Shown: piece after piece, positions 43,677 to 52,100 of the stretch | Numbering within the stretch: position 1 is the first letter of the stretch | How the letters are laid out: every line of letters starts with the position of its first letter | DNA from: Natronobacterium texcoconense | GTDB lineage: Archaea > Halobacteriota > Halobacteria > Halobacteriales > Natrialbaceae | Assembly: GCF_900104065.1 (NCBI RefSeq) | Contig: NZ_FNLC01000003.1 | Span: forward strand, 1-64,000 | Length of the DNA stretch: 64,000 nucleotides | Direction of reading: 5' to 3' | Notes under the pieces: generated by a model | What the model was told of the DNA's origin: nothing | Databases searched by the model: none | The model's input: only the letters and a program-made list of their open reading frames with translations | Program-made: the position numbers and the translations under genes

Positions 43677-43757
43677 TACGGATTGCTGTAACGATTTACC
43701 GGCGCAATCGCCGCTCGTGTCGCGGTTGCGCCGGAAATGACTTACAGTAAACCGTAT
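43676..43757. repeat. ~82-bp palindrome at transducer gene end, copy 1
   Basis: The element begins at the last base of the stop codon. Outer arms ATACGGATTGCTGTAA and TTACAGTAAACCGTAT pair 14 of 16, and inner arms CCGGCGCAATCGC / GCGGTTGCGCCGG pair nearly fully. The same structure follows the paralogue at 46874. It could act as a transcription terminator/RNA stabiliser or be a REP/MITE-like repeat. Confidence 0.8.
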
Positions 43758-43860
43758 GAACTGCACCCGACTTCGGTCACGATCTGTCATCCTGCAGGCG
43801 ATTCGAACTCACTCGAGAACAAAACCCTTAATACTGTCACCGGGAAACGATGGGATGCGA

Positions 43861-43933
43861 GCCCGGGTGGTGTAGTGGCCCATCATACAACCCTGTCACG
43901 GTTGTGACGCGGGTTCAAATCCCGCCTCGGGCG
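43861..43933 (+). tRNA. tRNA-Asp (GUC), second copy
   Basis: Identical over 73 nt to the tRNA-Asp at 40918, with the same TATA-like element CCTTAATACTGTCACCGGGAA upstream (about 43826-43846; the other copy reads CTTAATACTATCACCGGGAT). Anticodon GTC. Both copies look functional. Confidence 0.94.
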
Positions 43934-44008
43934 CTTCTTCGATTACTAATCCGTGAGCGACCGGCGTGGCCGTGTCGCGAACACTCTGAATCGAAGAGCG
44001 ACAGGACC

Positions 44009-44100
44009 GGGATTTGAACCCTGGAAGACGCAGCGGTCGAGTGGGACGAGACCGATCGTCTTCCTTCGGTTCAAATCCCGCCTCGGGCGTCTTCTTCCGC
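44009..44100 (+). repeat. T-arm-mirrored hairpin element behind tRNA-Asp copy 2
   Basis: GGGATTTGAACC at 44009-44020 and GGTTCAAATCCC at 44068-44079 form a perfect 12-bp outer stem derived from the tRNA-Asp T-arm. Inside, GGAAGACG pairs with CGTCTTCC and CGGTC with GACCG, giving a long interrupted hairpin. The direct arm runs on as GCCTCGGGCGTCTTCTTCCGC, the tRNA-Asp 3' end plus flank. Confidence 0.72.
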
Positions 44101-44154
44101 GGACAATACCAGCGAGCACCGCGTCGCGTGTGCTCGCTACCCCTGAGCGGCAAA
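44068..44154 (+). repeat. 87-nt direct repeat of tRNA-Asp copy 1 3' end and flank
   Basis: This block matches 40969-41055 base for base apart from about five substitutions. It starts at the T-arm, includes the tRNA 3' end and discriminator, and continues into non-coding flank ending AGCGGCAAA. The equal length of both copies indicates duplication with little drift. The two copies bracket the first transducer gene and tRNA-Asp copy 2, like the direct repeats at the edges of tRNA-integrated elements. Confidence 0.8.
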
Positions 44155-44450
44155 TCCGGCCTCGAGCGGATTTCTGCCGCAATCCGGTTCCCAAAACGAA
44201 CTTTCGAGCGGTCAGGGTGCTGTAGCGCGACCGCTCGAGTAGCCGCGGTATTGATCGATGATCGACTGTCGTCTCGTGAGGGACTGTAGCCCTCTCGAGT
44301 GGGATCGAAACGGGTTGACTTCGGCCACGGGATGTAATCTCACTCGCGGTAACGAGTATCATTCTCAAATATAGGAATAAAGATAATTGATACAGAAACA
44401 CATTCACGGGAGCCATCAAGCTTAATGAATTCATCTGATATTAGCAATTT
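44155..44450. promoter_or_regulatory. Upstream region of transducer copy 2
   Basis: Non-coding, increasingly AT-rich toward 44450. A TATA-like AAGCTTAATG at about 44416-44425 is about 27-30 bases before ATG 44451, consistent with a leaderless transcript. No other feature is seen. Confidence 0.45.
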
Positions 44451-46874
44451 ATGGGAACGAGAGACGACGGGGTTGATGGGGCGTCCAGTCGGAGCGTGTA
44501 CGACAGGCTCCGGGGACGATACTTCTTCAAGATCGCCGCAGCAATTCTCGTACTGACGGTCGTACTGATCGGTGCCGGGTACGTCACGTTCGCCGAAGTG
44601 CAAGCGAGCGTCGAGAACGACGCCGAGGAGACGCTGCTGAACGCGGCCGACCGCGAAGCGGAGGGGATCGATGACTTCGTTCGGGAGCGCAACGACGACG
44701 CTGCCCGTATCTCGGGGAGCGTCAGTTCGACGGATACTCACGAAGACGAGATCCGTAGCGAGTTACTGCAGAACCTCGAGATGTTACCAGGCGAAGTCGA
44801 GTCGATCCACTACTACGATCTCGAGTCGGATACGATCGAGGTGAGCACGCACGTTACGAACGAGGGTGAGCGGTTCGACGAGTCGGATCGGCCGTGGGCG
44901 GTCGATCCAGATGCGTTCGACGGCATACACGATGTGCGGTCGTTCGAACCGTACGATGCCGGGGGTGGCGTCCGGATGGGGTTCGTCAGTCCGGTCGTGG
45001 GCGAGTCTGATCACGCGATCGTCGTCACGGTCGATCTCGCCCAGCGTAGCGACGTGTTGACCGCACCCGTCGACGGTGGCCTCATGGAAGTCGTCTCGAC
45101 GGAGACGGGACAGGTGACCCTCGGCGAGGAGACGGACGCAATCCTCGAGGAGTACCACCTGCTCGACGACCTCGAACATCTCGAGAACGGTGCGGATCTC
45201 GAGCCACGAACCGACGGAATCGAACTCACGGGTGCTGCCGACGAGGATACTGACGCGGACGTGGTTCACGACCGAATCGAGGACGATCGGGCGGTCGTCG
45301 CGACCGTGCCGATCGACGAGAAGCCGTGGGCTGTGACCGTCGTCGCGCCCCACGGGACGGTGTTCGACACCGTTGGCGACGTCACCAGAAGCATCGTGGC
45401 ACTGATCGGGATCGCGGTCGTCGGCTTCGTCGCCGTCGGCGCGGTCATCTCTCGCGACGTCAATAGTTCCCTCGAGGAGATGACGGGCTACGCCGAGGAG
45501 ATCGAAGCCGGCAACCTCGAGGTGACGATCGATCAGTCGCGACAGGACGAGTTCGGCCAGCTCGCGTCGCTGTTCGCCCGCATCCGGGATACCTTGCAGG
45601 AACGGCTGGCCGAGGTCGAGCGACAGGCCGAAGAAGCCGAGCAGGAACGCGAACGCGCCCAGGAAGCCAAAGACGAGGCTGAACAGGCTCAGGCGGAAGC
45701 ACAGCAGGCCAAGGCGGAGGCAGAAGAGCTCAGCCAGCACCTAGAGGAGAAAGCCGAGGAGTACAGCGAGACGATCGAGGCTGCGGCGGACGGTGACCTA
45801 ACTCGGCGGCTCGATACGACCAGCCGAAGTCAGGCGATGACCGACATCGGCACGGCAGTGAACGCGATGCTGGCCGACGTCGAACAGCTCGTCGTTCGCA
45901 TCCAGCGCGTGGCTGGTCAGGTCGACGAGCAAAGCGACGACGTGACTGCCTCGACGGAGGAAATCGAAGTCTCGAGCGCCGAGGTCGCCGAGAGTGTCGA
46001 GGAGATTTCGGCTGGTGCGGAGCGCCAGAGCGAGCAACTCGCGACTGCGGCGAGCGAGATGAGCGATCTCTCGGCGACAGTCGAGGAGATCGCGTCCTCG
46101 TCCGATACGGTCGCCGATCAGGTGGCACAGGCGGCTGACTGGGGTCAGGATGGACAGGAGACGGCTGCCGAGGCGATCGAGACGATGGACGATATCGAGG
46201 ACGAGGCCGCCGACACCGTCGACGAAGTGGAGTCCCTCCGGAACGAGGTCGAGCGCATCGGCGAGATCGTCGACCTGATCGACGACATTGCCGCGGAGAC
46301 GAACCTCCTTGCCCTGAACGCCTCGATCGAAGCCGCGGCTGCCGGAGAGGAAGGAGACGGGTTCGCAGTCGTCGCCGACGAGGTCAAGACCCTGGCAGAG
46401 GAGACCGCGGAAGCGACCCAGGAAGTCGAGCGGCTCGTCGAGACGGTCGAAACGTCCACCGAGTCGGTCGCCGACGACGTCTTCGCGATGCAGGCTGGCA
46501 TCGAGGACGGTCGGGAGACGATCGACGAGACGGTCGATACTTTAGGGCGGATCGTCGACGCGGTCGAGGACGCCAACGCCAGCGTCCAGTCGATCAACGA
46601 GGCCACGGACGACCAGGCGGAGTCGACCCAGGAAGTTGCGTCGATGGTCGACGACGTGACGGCGGTCAGCGAGCGAACAGCCGACGAAGCAGGGAGCGTC
46701 TCGGCTGCGGCCGAAGAACAGACCAGCGCGATCAAGGGTATCGCCGACAGCGCCGAGTCGCTGTCGGGTCGTGCCGACGAACTGCGGACGCTCGTCGGCC
46801 GCTTCGAGACCGCCGAAGCCGACGACCCTATCGAGAACGACGAGCCGACCGAACTCGTAGCGAGCAACGACTGA
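44451..46874 (+). CDS. Membrane chemotaxis transducer with dCACHE-like sensor, second copy
   Basis: This 807-residue paralogue of the transducer at 41277 has the same TM1-sensor-TM2-HAMP-coiled coil-HAMP-signalling layout. The signalling half is nearly the same ([30 protein letters not shown]). The sensor half is clearly diverged but shares blocks such as V-R-S-F-E-P-Y and G-F-V-S-P-V-V-G. This looks like tandem duplication followed by sensor specialisation. The start MGTRDDG aligns with M at 41277 of the other copy. A palindrome follows the stop at once. Confidence 0.9.
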   Translation: MGTRDDGVDGASSRSVYDRLRGRYFFKIAAAILVLTVVLIGAGYVTFAEVQASVENDAEETLLNAADREAEGIDDFVRERNDDAARISGSVSSTDTHEDEIRSELLQNLEMLPGEVESIHYYDLESDTIEVSTHVTNEGERFDESDRPWAVDPDAFDGIHDVRSFEPYDAGGGVRMGFVSPVVGESDHAIVVTVDLAQRSDVLTAPVDGGLMEVVSTETGQVTLGEETDAILEEYHLLDDLEHLENGADLEPRTDGIELTGAADEDTDADVVHDRIEDDRAVVATVPIDEKPWAVTVVAPHGTVFDTVGDVTRSIVALIGIAVVGFVAVGAVISRDVNSSLEEMTGYAEEIEAGNLEVTIDQSRQDEFGQLASLFARIRDTLQERLAEVERQAEEAEQERERAQEAKDEAEQAQAEAQQAKAEAEELSQHLEEKAEEYSETIEAAADGDLTRRLDTTSRSQAMTDIGTAVNAMLADVEQLVVRIQRVAGQVDEQSDDVTASTEEIEVSSAEVAESVEEISAGAERQSEQLATAASEMSDLSATVEEIASSSDTVADQVAQAADWGQDGQETAAEAIETMDDIEDEAADTVDEVESLRNEVERIGEIVDLIDDIAAETNLLALNASIEAAAAGEEGDGFAVVADEVKTLAEETAEATQEVERLVETVETSTESVADDVFAMQAGIEDGRETIDETVDTLGRIVDAVEDANASVQSINEATDDQAESTQEVASMVDDVTAVSERTADEAGSVSAAAEEQTSAIKGIADSAESLSGRADELRTLVGRFETAEADDPIENDEPTELVASND

Positions 46875-46953
46875 TACGGATTGCTGTAACGATGTACCGG
46901 CACAACCGCGACCCGGAGGCGGTTGCGCCGAAATGACCGGTAGTAAACCGTAC
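46874..46953. repeat. ~80-bp palindrome at transducer gene end, copy 2
   Basis: The same structure as at 43676: it begins at the last base of TGA with ATACGGATTGCTGTAACGAT, has an inner CCGGCACAACCGC / GCGGTTGCGCC stem, and ends GTAAACCGTAC. Sequence identity with copy 1 is highest in the arms and lowest in the loop, as expected for a conserved hairpin. Confidence 0.8.
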
Positions 46954-47130
46954 GACGGTCCGACAGTCACCGATCGGGGGACGGCTCAGCGACTCGGACC
47001 TAATAAGAATATATTTCCGGCCAAAAGTTAATTATACGGTAACCAGTTGGGGACCGTCGTATATCGGCGGGAGATCGTTCGGGGGTCGGCGACGAGCACC
47101 GACGATCGCCACAGCAGACTACGCAGATCT

Positions 47131-49329
47131 ATGACGAAGATTACCGTCCTTGTCGTCGACAACGAACCTGGGTTCGCGGAACTGGCCTGTGAGATGCTCG
47201 AGCGCGAGCGCGACGCGATCGATGCCGAACCAGCGACGAGTGCAGACGAAGCCCTCGATCGCCTCGAGGCCGCCGGAGAGCCGCCGATCGACTGTATTGT
47301 CAGCGACTACGAGATGCCGCGGATGACCGGCCTCGATCTGCTCGAGCGCGTTCGAACGGAAAATCCCGACCTGCCTTTTATCCTCTTTACCGGCAGAGGG
47401 TCCGAAGCGGTCGCGAGCGAGGCGATCGACGCCGGCGTGACACACTACTTGCAGAAGAAAACAGGCGGCGAGCAGTACACCGTCCTGGCCAACGAGGTCG
47501 TCAACGCCGTCGAGCAGTATCGGACCGAGACCGAACTCCGGGAGAACGAACGACGGTACCAGCGGACGGTAACGGCGTTACACGAGACGACGCGAGAGTT
47601 GATGCGAGCCGAGAGTAAAGCCGAGATCTACCGGACGGCAGTCGAGACCGTCCGAGAGGTACTCGACGTTCCCGTCGTCGTGGCCTACGCGTTCGACTCG
47701 AGCGAGGGTGTTCTCGAGTTGACCGCGTCGACGGGACGACCGACGGAGACGAACGCGGGTGGCAGAACGAATCAGACCGCAGAGTCGTGTCCCGACTCCG
47801 AACCGACGGCCACAGGAACCGCTGTCGTCGATCCGATTCAGCGGTTCGAGCGTGGCGAGGGAGTCGTCTGGGAGGCCTTTTCGGAAGGGGAAAGTGCTAC
47901 CTGCGGGGCGGATTCCGGTACCGTTACCGCGACTGATGCCACGAACCCGGCTTCACCCGACCGGAGCGAGTTGATCGTTCCACTGGGTATCCACGGCGCG
48001 CTGGTTGCCGGAACGGACGACGCCGACGGCTTCGACGAGACGATGACCGAACTGTTGCACGTGCTGTCGGCAAACACCGAAGCGGCCCTGGATCGTGCCG
48101 AACGCGAGGAACTGCTCCGGGAGCGCGACCGGATGCTGACCCGCCAGAACGAGGAACTGAGCCGCCTCAACCACACGAACGGGATCGTCCGCGACATCAA
48201 CCACGGGATCGCACAGGCGTCGACGCGATCGGAGATCGAAACGACCGTCTGTGAACGGCTCGCCGACACCGACCGGTATCAGTTCGCCTGGATCGCAAAC
48301 ACCGACGAGCCACCGAAGCCGACGACGTGGATCGGCGTCGACGCGACCTACGTCGATCTGATCCGTGGGGATGGCAACTGTGCTCCCGAAATCGGGCTCG
48401 TTCGCGACGCCCTCGAGAGCGAACAGGTCCAGGTCGTAGAGGACGTCCTCGAGGCCGACGACTGGAACCAGCGTCGGAAGGAGGCGCTGACCCACGGCTA
48501 CCAAACCGTGCTCGCAGTCCCGCTTGCCGACGACGAGCGGCGATACGGCTCCCTGGTCGTCCACGTCGACGGCGTCGACTCGATCGGCGACGGCGAGCGG
48601 GACGTCTTCGCCGAACTCGGGGAGACCATCGGCTACGCGATCCGGGCGGTCGAGCGAACGCGGGCGATGCTCGTCGACGGCCGTCTCGAACTCGAACTCG
48701 AGTGTCGGGACGATCGACTCCTGCTCAACCGGCTCTCGGATCGCATCGACGGCCGGGCGACCCTCGAGGGGATGATCGACCGTGGCGACGAGGAAGTCGT
48801 CAGTTTCGTTACCGTTCCGGACACTGTCTCGCCGACCGCGCTCGAGCAGGAGTCGGCGGCCGTCGAACGGGTCACGGTCGTCTCGGAGAGCGACGACGAA
48901 CAGTTGCTCGAAGCGACCACCGACTCGAGGCCGGTTCTGGAGGTGTTACACAGCTACGACGTCAGGCTTCGGACAGCCGCCGCGGAGGGGGGAGTGACGA
49001 CGATCGTTCTGGCGGTCCCCCAGGGGATCGACACTCGCGAACTCGTCGAGGCGATCAAGGCCGAGTACCCCGAAACGTCGCTTCAGGCCCGCCGGGAGAC
49101 GACGGCCACGCCTTCGGCTCGAAACCTCGATACGTATCTCGAGCAGCGACTGACCGACAGGCAGTTCGAGGCGTTGCAGGCGGCACACTACGGCGGCTTT
49201 TTCGCCTGGCCACGCGAGACGACGGCCGAGGAACTCGCCGAGGTACTGTCGGTCTCCCCGCCGACCTATCACTACCATCTCCGGGCCGCAGAGCGAAAAC
49301 TCGTCTCGCTCGCGTTCGACGAACTCTAA
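47131..49329 (+). CDS. Bat-like multidomain regulator: receiver, GAF domains, HTH-10
   Basis: This 732-residue protein starts with a response-regulator receiver domain (V-V-D-N-E-P at 8-13; phospho-Asp59 in I-V-S-D-Y-E-M-P-R-M-T-G). Two GAF-type sensor regions follow (about 155-310 and 340-500; A-W-I-A-N-T-D-E-P; V-L-A-V-P-L-A-D-D-E-R-R-Y-G-S), then a bacterio-opsin-activator linker domain. A C-terminal HTH-10 ends the protein (L-T-D-R-Q-F-E-A-L-Q-A-A-H-Y-G-G-F-F; E-L-A-E-V-L-S-V-S-P-P-T-Y-H-Y-H-L-R-A-A-E). It should bind DNA in response to a phosphorelay and small ligands; no histidine kinase is beside it. ATG 47131 chosen by domain start; the frame runs back to 47047. Confidence 0.9.
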   Translation: MTKITVLVVDNEPGFAELACEMLERERDAIDAEPATSADEALDRLEAAGEPPIDCIVSDYEMPRMTGLDLLERVRTENPDLPFILFTGRGSEAVASEAIDAGVTHYLQKKTGGEQYTVLANEVVNAVEQYRTETELRENERRYQRTVTALHETTRELMRAESKAEIYRTAVETVREVLDVPVVVAYAFDSSEGVLELTASTGRPTETNAGGRTNQTAESCPDSEPTATGTAVVDPIQRFERGEGVVWEAFSEGESATCGADSGTVTATDATNPASPDRSELIVPLGIHGALVAGTDDADGFDETMTELLHVLSANTEAALDRAEREELLRERDRMLTRQNEELSRLNHTNGIVRDINHGIAQASTRSEIETTVCERLADTDRYQFAWIANTDEPPKPTTWIGVDATYVDLIRGDGNCAPEIGLVRDALESEQVQVVEDVLEADDWNQRRKEALTHGYQTVLAVPLADDERRYGSLVVHVDGVDSIGDGERDVFAELGETIGYAIRAVERTRAMLVDGRLELELECRDDRLLLNRLSDRIDGRATLEGMIDRGDEEVVSFVTVPDTVSPTALEQESAAVERVTVVSESDDEQLLEATTDSRPVLEVLHSYDVRLRTAAAEGGVTTIVLAVPQGIDTRELVEAIKAEYPETSLQARRETTATPSARNLDTYLEQRLTDRQFEALQAAHYGGFFAWPRETTAEELAEVLSVSPPTYHYHLRAAERKLVSLAFDEL

Positions 49330-49514
49330 TTAATTAGTACCGAACACTGTCCATCGCTAACTGGTTATAGATTATATTTAACCAGTATGGACTCGTAGGA
49401 TGAAGTGGCGATTTGCGGTATTTGTCGCCACCCCCCAATCCCCAATTTCCCCCACCCCTTTGGTACGACGTCCTCAGCGACCGCTTCGTCTCGAGTCGGC
49501 ACAGCAAAACCAGG
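49330..49514. other. Intergenic between convergent genes
   Basis: AT-rich (TTATAGATTATATTTAACC, about 49364-49382), then a C-rich tract CACCCCCCAATCCCCAATTT (49430-49449). No gene was recognised; it may hold transcription ends of both neighbours. Confidence 0.3.
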
Positions 49515-50270
49515 TCAGTTCGATCCCGACTCGACGCGACGGTCCCACTCGATCCACTCCTGTTCCCAGCCAGAACGAGACTCGAGACGTTTTCGGGCAC
49601 GTTCCCGGTCCTCGCGTTCCGTCCGATTTCGCTCGACGGCACCCGACTGCTCGCCCTCGACGAGCAACGGAGCGAACGAGACGGCGTCGAACCCCTGGCG
49701 TTCGTCCTCGGGCGTCGTCGAGACGAGTCGCTGTCGCTGGGTGCCACGCGGGAAGACGAGTCGGCCGTCCTCGGCCAGTTGCTCGAGCAACGCTCGCGGC
49801 GGGTCGACGACGGCCGCCTCGAGCAGGATGCGATCGAACGGGGCGTACTCCGGCAGGCCGTTCGCGCCGTCGCGACGGTCGACGAGCACGGCGTCGTACC
49901 CTGCCCGCCCCAGGTTCTCGCGGGCCAGCGCGACCAGCGGTCGGGCGATGTCGACGGCGTGGACGTTCGTCTCGTCGGTCAGTTCCGCGGCGATCGCGGC
50001 CGTATAGCCGACGCCGGCGCCGACGATCAACACGCTGTCGCCGTCCTCGATGGAAAGCGCCTCGAAGAGTCGCGCGACCGTGCTCGGCGAGAGAACGCGC
50101 GTCCCGAGGGCGTCGTGTTCGCGGTCGGCGTAGGCTGCCCGCTCGTCGTCGAGAAACTCGTGACGCGGGGCGTCTCGCATGGCGAGGGCGACGGCCTCGT
50201 CCTCGAGTACCTCCTTCGGCGGCGAGGTGAGGCCGTCGACCATGTCGTCCCGTAGTACCGCGGGCTCCAT
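49515..50270 (-). CDS. Protein-L-isoaspartate methyltransferase-family paralogue
   Basis: This 251-residue SAM-dependent methyltransferase-fold protein begins M-E-P-A-V-L-R-D-D-M-V-D-G-L. The PIMT-like entry A-P-R-H-E-F-L-D-D-E-R-A-A-Y-A-D and motif I V-L-I-V-G-A-G-V-G-Y-T-A-A-I are present, but the substrate region differs from true PIMT next door (V-L-S-P-S-T-V instead of I-S-A-P-H-M-V). It may be a diverged paralogue with another target. The start follows the pcm stop by 41 bases in the same direction. The acidic C-terminal tail is longer than in Pcm. The upstream frame to 50525 is antisense overlap. Confidence 0.78.
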   Translation of the reverse strand: MEPAVLRDDMVDGLTSPPKEVLEDEAVALAMRDAPRHEFLDDERAAYADREHDALGTRVLSPSTVARLFEALSIEDGDSVLIVGAGVGYTAAIAAELTDETNVHAVDIARPLVALARENLGRAGYDAVLVDRRDGANGLPEYAPFDRILLEAAVVDPPRALLEQLAEDGRLVFPRGTQRQRLVSTTPEDERQGFDAVSFAPLLVEGEQSGAVERNRTEREDRERARKRLESRSGWEQEWIEWDRRVESGSN

Positions 50271-50311
50271 AGTCGGGGTATCGCTCCGGGCGTAATCAAT
50301 GGCGCGCTTGC

Positions 50312-50974
50312 CTACCCGCGCATCCGAACGAACCGAACGCCGCCGTGTTCGGTCCGCTCGAGGCTCCCGTCCGCCCGCTTGGTGGCTTTCACGAGCGTCT
50401 GGAACCCGCTCCCGATCGGCGCCAGGATTCGACCGCCAGGACGGACCTGCTCGACGACCGGGTCGGGAAGTTCCGCCGTCGCACAGGTGAAGTAGGCTGC
50501 ATCGTAGGGGGCGTGCTCGGCCCACCCCTTTCGGCCGTCGCCGACCCGAACCGAGACTTCGCCATAGCCCGTCTCCTCGAGACGCTTACGGGCGTCTTCC
50601 GCCAGTTCCTCGCCGTACTCGACGCTGTAGACGTGCGCCGCACCGACGAGTTCGGCAGTGACGGCGGCGTGGTAGCCACAGCCGGTTCCGATCTCGAGGA
50701 CCGACTCCCCCGCCTCGAGTGCCAGCCTGTCGGCCATGATCGCGACCATGTGCGGCGCGCTGATCGTCTGTCCCTCACCGATCGGCAACGGCCGGTCCGC
50801 GTAGGCGTCGCCGCGTCGATCCGACGGGACGAACTCGTGGCGCGGCACCGACTCGAGCGCCTCGAGGACGCGGTCGTCGTCGACGCGGGAGGCGACGGTC
50901 CCGACCATCCGCTTGCGGGCGGTTTCGTAGTCGTCGCCGTCGCCGGGGTCGTCGGACCCGAAGCGATCGAACAT
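50312..50974 (-). CDS. pcm: Protein-L-isoaspartate O-methyltransferase
   Basis: This 220-residue repair enzyme methylates L-isoaspartyl residues in damaged proteins with SAM. Family blocks are V-P-R-H-E-F-V-P, G-Q-T-I-S-A-P-H-M-V-A-I-M, motif I V-L-E-I-G-T-G-C-G-Y-H-A-A-V, and L-V-K-A-T-K-R-A near the end. Length standard. It is the first gene of a pair with the diverged paralogue. Confidence 0.93.
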   Translation of the reverse strand: MFDRFGSDDPGDGDDYETARKRMVGTVASRVDDDRVLEALESVPRHEFVPSDRRGDAYADRPLPIGEGQTISAPHMVAIMADRLALEAGESVLEIGTGCGYHAAVTAELVGAAHVYSVEYGEELAEDARKRLEETGYGEVSVRVGDGRKGWAEHAPYDAAYFTCATAELPDPVVEQVRPGGRILAPIGSGFQTLVKATKRADGSLERTEHGGVRFVRMRG

Positions 50975-51370
50975 GATCGACAGTACGCGCTCGCAGGCAA
51001 TAGGTAGTGGGCCAGAATTACGGAGAGGTCAGGAAAGCGACGACTCGAGGTCGTCCCGGTCGACGGACCGGAAACTCGTGGCGCGCGCAGTCGGGTCGCC
51101 GAGCGACGTGCGAGGCGACCCTGCCGAATTCGTGCGAGGGGTGAGGAGCGCAGAGGCGACGGTTCGAGCACCGCAGACGGCTGGGGAGGGTGAAGGTCGG
51201 GCGGGACTGAAAGGGGCCGGCCGGTCGGGGAGGGTGGTGGCCGGTAGCACCGCAGGCGAGCGACGCGAGCCGAGGAGCGCACGCCGCCAGCCGACTCGAG
51301 CGGCCCGGGGGGCTTTCTGGGTGGTGGAAGTTCGTGCGTTGTCGGTTGCAGCTATCCAGAGAGAAACCGA
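50975..51370. other. GC-rich structured intergenic region, no gene
   Basis: A 396-base GC-rich gap with frames lacking starts or families. It contains short inverted repeats (CCGGTC / GACCGG near 51057-51071) and the motif GGACTGAAAGGGGCC at about 51204-51218, also seen in the 61.4-62 kb gap. It lies between the pcm start and the zinc-finger gene stop, so it can hold an RNA or a long leader. Confidence 0.45.
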
Positions 51371-52039
51371 CTACCAGGCAGACCAGGCGCTGGTCTGCTC
51401 GTCGTAGGCGTAGATCCGTTTGGCGTCTTTCGCGAGTACCGTGTCGCCTTCCACCTCGTAGCGGTCCCGTTCGTAGTCCGAGGCATCGGTCCGGACGACG
51501 AAGGCGTCGATTTCGAATTCGTCGTCGCCGAACTCCTCGACCGCGCCGACCTCGAACTCGTAGTCGCCGGGGACGTAGACCGTCGTGGAGCGGCTGTCGT
51601 CCCGGGAGCCATCCTGCGGGTGGATCGTCACGTTGACCGCGACGTTGTCGACCTCGCGGGTCCAGACGGTCTCGACCTTCTCGGCGGGCGCTTCCTCGAC
51701 ACGCCTGTGACCCTCGAGTTCGACGCTCGTGACTCGGACGGTCGAGAGCACTTCCTCGGTCTCGAGGATGAACTCGTCGCCGACCTCGACGGTCTCGTCT
51801 TCCGGCGTCGTGACGTTCGCCGTGAAAGACTCGCCTTCCTGGGAGATGACGACGTCCAGGGTGACCTCGGCCGTTTTCTCGGGCTGTACCTTGTGGACGT
51901 GGTTACACTCGCTGCAGCGGACGGTAACGGTCCCGCCGCCTTCGGTCGCGGTGAGGACCTCGTGGACGGTCTCGAGCTCCGGCGAGCACGACGGGCAGGG
52001 TGTCGGGACCCGATCCGGCAACTCAGGTGAATCGCTCAT
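51371..52039 (-). CDS. HVO_0476-type zinc-finger protein
   Basis: This 222-residue protein has an N-terminal zinc ribbon (T-P-C-P-S-C-S-P and V-R-C-S-E-C-N-H-V-H, two C-x2-C knuckles 23 residues apart), followed by a beta-rich body of repeated strands (V-E-V-G-D-E-F-I-L-E-T-E-E; Y-V-P-G-D-Y-E-F-E-V-G) ending W-S-A-W. It matches the conserved haloarchaeal HVO_0476 family. It is likely a translation- or transcription-related zinc protein, but the role is unproven. Confidence 0.82.
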   Translation of the reverse strand: MSDSPELPDRVPTPCPSCSPELETVHEVLTATEGGGTVTVRCSECNHVHKVQPEKTAEVTLDVVISQEGESFTANVTTPEDETVEVGDEFILETEEVLSTVRVTSVELEGHRRVEEAPAEKVETVWTREVDNVAVNVTIHPQDGSRDDSRSTTVYVPGDYEFEVGAVEEFGDDEFEIDAFVVRTDASDYERDRYEVEGDTVLAKDAKRIYAYDEQTSAWSAW

Positions 52040-52100
52040 AGCACTCCGTAGCGGTTACGTACCTAAAAGGCGATTGGACCTGTCTTGATACCGTTTCGGA

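Noticed and set aside
40553-47000. Prophage or integrative element
   Set aside because: Direct repeats in tRNA-Asp look att-like, but there is no integrase, capsid or replication gene; reported only as a possible relic.
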